Under the pieces are notes generated by a model that had not been told where the DNA came from, searched no databases, and was given only the letters and a program-made list of their open reading frames with translations. Of a stretch of DNA of 64,000 nucleotides, positions 63,164 through 64,000 are shown in pieces; the first letter of the stretch is position 1; every line of letters begins with the position of its first letter. Source of the stretch: Hyphomicrobiales bacterium (GTDB lineage Bacteria; Pseudomonadota; Alphaproteobacteria; Rhizobiales; Beijerinckiaceae); contig JAIXTM010000005.1 of assembly GCA_027483945.1 (NCBI GenBank), positions 186,001-250,000 of the forward strand, given 5' to 3'. The translations under genes and the position numbers were made by a program.

Positions 63164-63721
63164 TCAGACGTGCAGGATTTCTTTTTCCTTGGACGCCAGG
63201 TTCTGATCGATCTCGGCCACGTATTGGTCCGTCGCCTTCTGGACCTGATCGGCCAGGCGGGTCTGATCATCCTGGCTGATCTCGCCGTCCTTTTCCGCCT
63301 TCTTCAAGGCGTCGAGGCCATCGCGGCGCACATGGCGGACGGCGACACGCGCCTCTTCCGCGTATTTGTGCGCGACCTTGACCATCTCCTTGCGGCGCTG
63401 CTCGTTCATCTCGGGGATGCGCAGGCGGATGACCTGGCCTTCCGTCTGCGGATTGAGGCCGAGATCGGATTCACGGATCGCCTTCTCGACGGCCGCCGTC
63501 ATGCCGCGGTCCCAGACCTGCACGGAGACGAGGCGCGGCTCGGGCACGGAGACGGTCGCCACCTGGTTGATCGGCATCAGCGCGCCGTAGGCATCGACCT
63601 GGATCGGGTCGAGCAGGTTTGCCGAGGCACGGCCAGTGCGCAGGCTCGCCAGGTCGTTCTTGAAGGAATTGACCGCGCCCTGCATGCGGCGCTTGACGTC
63701 GTTGAGGTCGGTGGCGCTCAT
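63164..63721 (-). CDS. frr: ribosome recycling factor
   Basis: 185 residues, normal RRF length. [39 protein letters not shown] and [18 protein letters not shown] are the family blocks. It releases ribosomes from mRNA with EF-G. It follows pyrH by 63 bases, and uppS starts 10 bases after its stop. Confidence 0.97.
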   Translation of the reverse strand: MSATDLNDVKRRMQGAVNSFKNDLASLRTGRASANLLDPIQVDAYGALMPINQVATVSVPEPRLVSVQVWDRGMTAAVEKAIRESDLGLNPQTEGQVIRLRIPEMNEQRRKEMVKVAHKYAEEARVAVRHVRRDGLDALKKAEKDGEISQDDQTRLADQVQKATDQYVAEIDQNLASKEKEILHV

Positions 63722-63784
63722 GAACTGCCCCCTTGGATGGTTCTGTCTTGCTGGACAACCGCTTAAGCGCCCGGCGGCGCGGCA

Positions 63785-64000
63785 TCAAGGCCTGACGAGC
63801 GTGGACCGCGCCGTGCCGGCCAGGATCGCGGCCACCGAGCTCGGCGCATGGACCGATCCGACGATGATGGGAAGGCGGCTTTCGCGGGCCAGGGCGAAGG
63901 CGGCAGTGTCCATCACCTTGAGGTCGCGTGCCAGGGCCTCGTCGTGGGTCAGCGTATCGAAGCGGTTCGCGGAGGGATTGCCCTTGGGGTCGGAATCGTA
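63785..64000 (-). CDS. pyrH: UMP kinase, C-terminal part (window ends inside the gene)
   Basis: Only the last 71 codons are visible, ending at the TGA at 63785-63787. The translated part starts YDSDPKGNPSANRFDTLTHD and continues LKVMDTAAFALARE and LPIIVGSIHAP, matching the C-terminus of bacterial UMP kinase, which phosphorylates UMP to UDP. The pyrH-frr-uppS order is very widely conserved. Confidence 0.93.
   Translation of the reverse strand, partial: YDSDPKGNPSANRFDTLTHDEALARDLKVMDTAAFALARESRLPIIVGSVHAPSSVAAILAGTARSTLVRP

Overview
The window looks like chromosomal core DNA from a high-GC alphaproteobacterium, most likely of the order Hyphomicrobiales (Rhizobiales). The basis is gene order and gene content, not a database search. 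Diagnostic runs are eno-ftsB-pdhA-pdhB-pdhC-lpd-lipA-coq10, dusB-ntrB-ntrC-ntrY-ntrX-dat-hfq-hflX-mazG, trpG-trpD-trpC-moaC-moeA-lexA, and pyrH-frr-uppS-cdsA-dxr-rseP-bamA-lpxD-fabZ-lpxA-lpxI-lpxB. Other clade signs are an E1-beta subunit carrying its own lipoyl domain, a GAAC-N7-GAAC SOS box before lexA and a TTAA-N7-TTAAC (CtrA-type) box before rlpA. No phage, plasmid, transposase, CRISPR array or rRNA was seen.

Layout. 0-2.5 kb (minus): queF, a membrane-anchored SGNH-like protein, lrgA and lrgB (cut by the window edge). 2.7-14.4 kb (mostly plus): enolase, a convergent oxidoreductase, ftsB, the pyruvate dehydrogenase genes, lipoate synthase and coq10. An AT-rich orphan gene sits between pdhC and lpd. 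14.7-16.4 kb (minus): pncC and the isoprenoid fusion ispDF. 16.5-26.4 kb (plus): tRNA dihydrouridine synthase, the two nitrogen two-component systems, D-amino acid transaminase, Hfq and HflX. 26.6-34.9 kb (minus): mazG, a metallo-hydrolase, tatD, metG, holB, tmk, a DD-carboxypeptidase and rlpA. 35-38 kb: small secreted proteins, tRNA-Ser(UGA) and dense palindromic repeats. 38.3-52 kb: rimO, a TadG/VWA protein, the trp-moa-lexA run, comEC (minus), gltX and gltA. 52-64 kb (minus): lipid A, outer-membrane assembly, isoprenoid and phospholipid genes, ending in a partial pyrH.

How it works together. Genes are packed tightly, with many ATGA, GTGA and TGATG stop/start overlaps, so translational coupling is likely through most operons. 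Four classes of imperfect palindromes (A to D, about 80-130 bp each) fill several intergenic gaps, including two between convergent genes.

Most notable points: (1) an AT-rich 222-codon gene of probable foreign origin, with a possible HEPN R-x5-H motif, lodged with a 4-base overlap inside the pdh operon; (2) a strong candidate dif (XerCD) site at 27518-27545, with GGGNAGGG motifs outside repeats all on the plus strand to its left and all on the minus strand to its right, so the window probably spans the replication terminus; (3) a pair of near-identical 279-bp composite repeats flanking a small secreted-protein gene.
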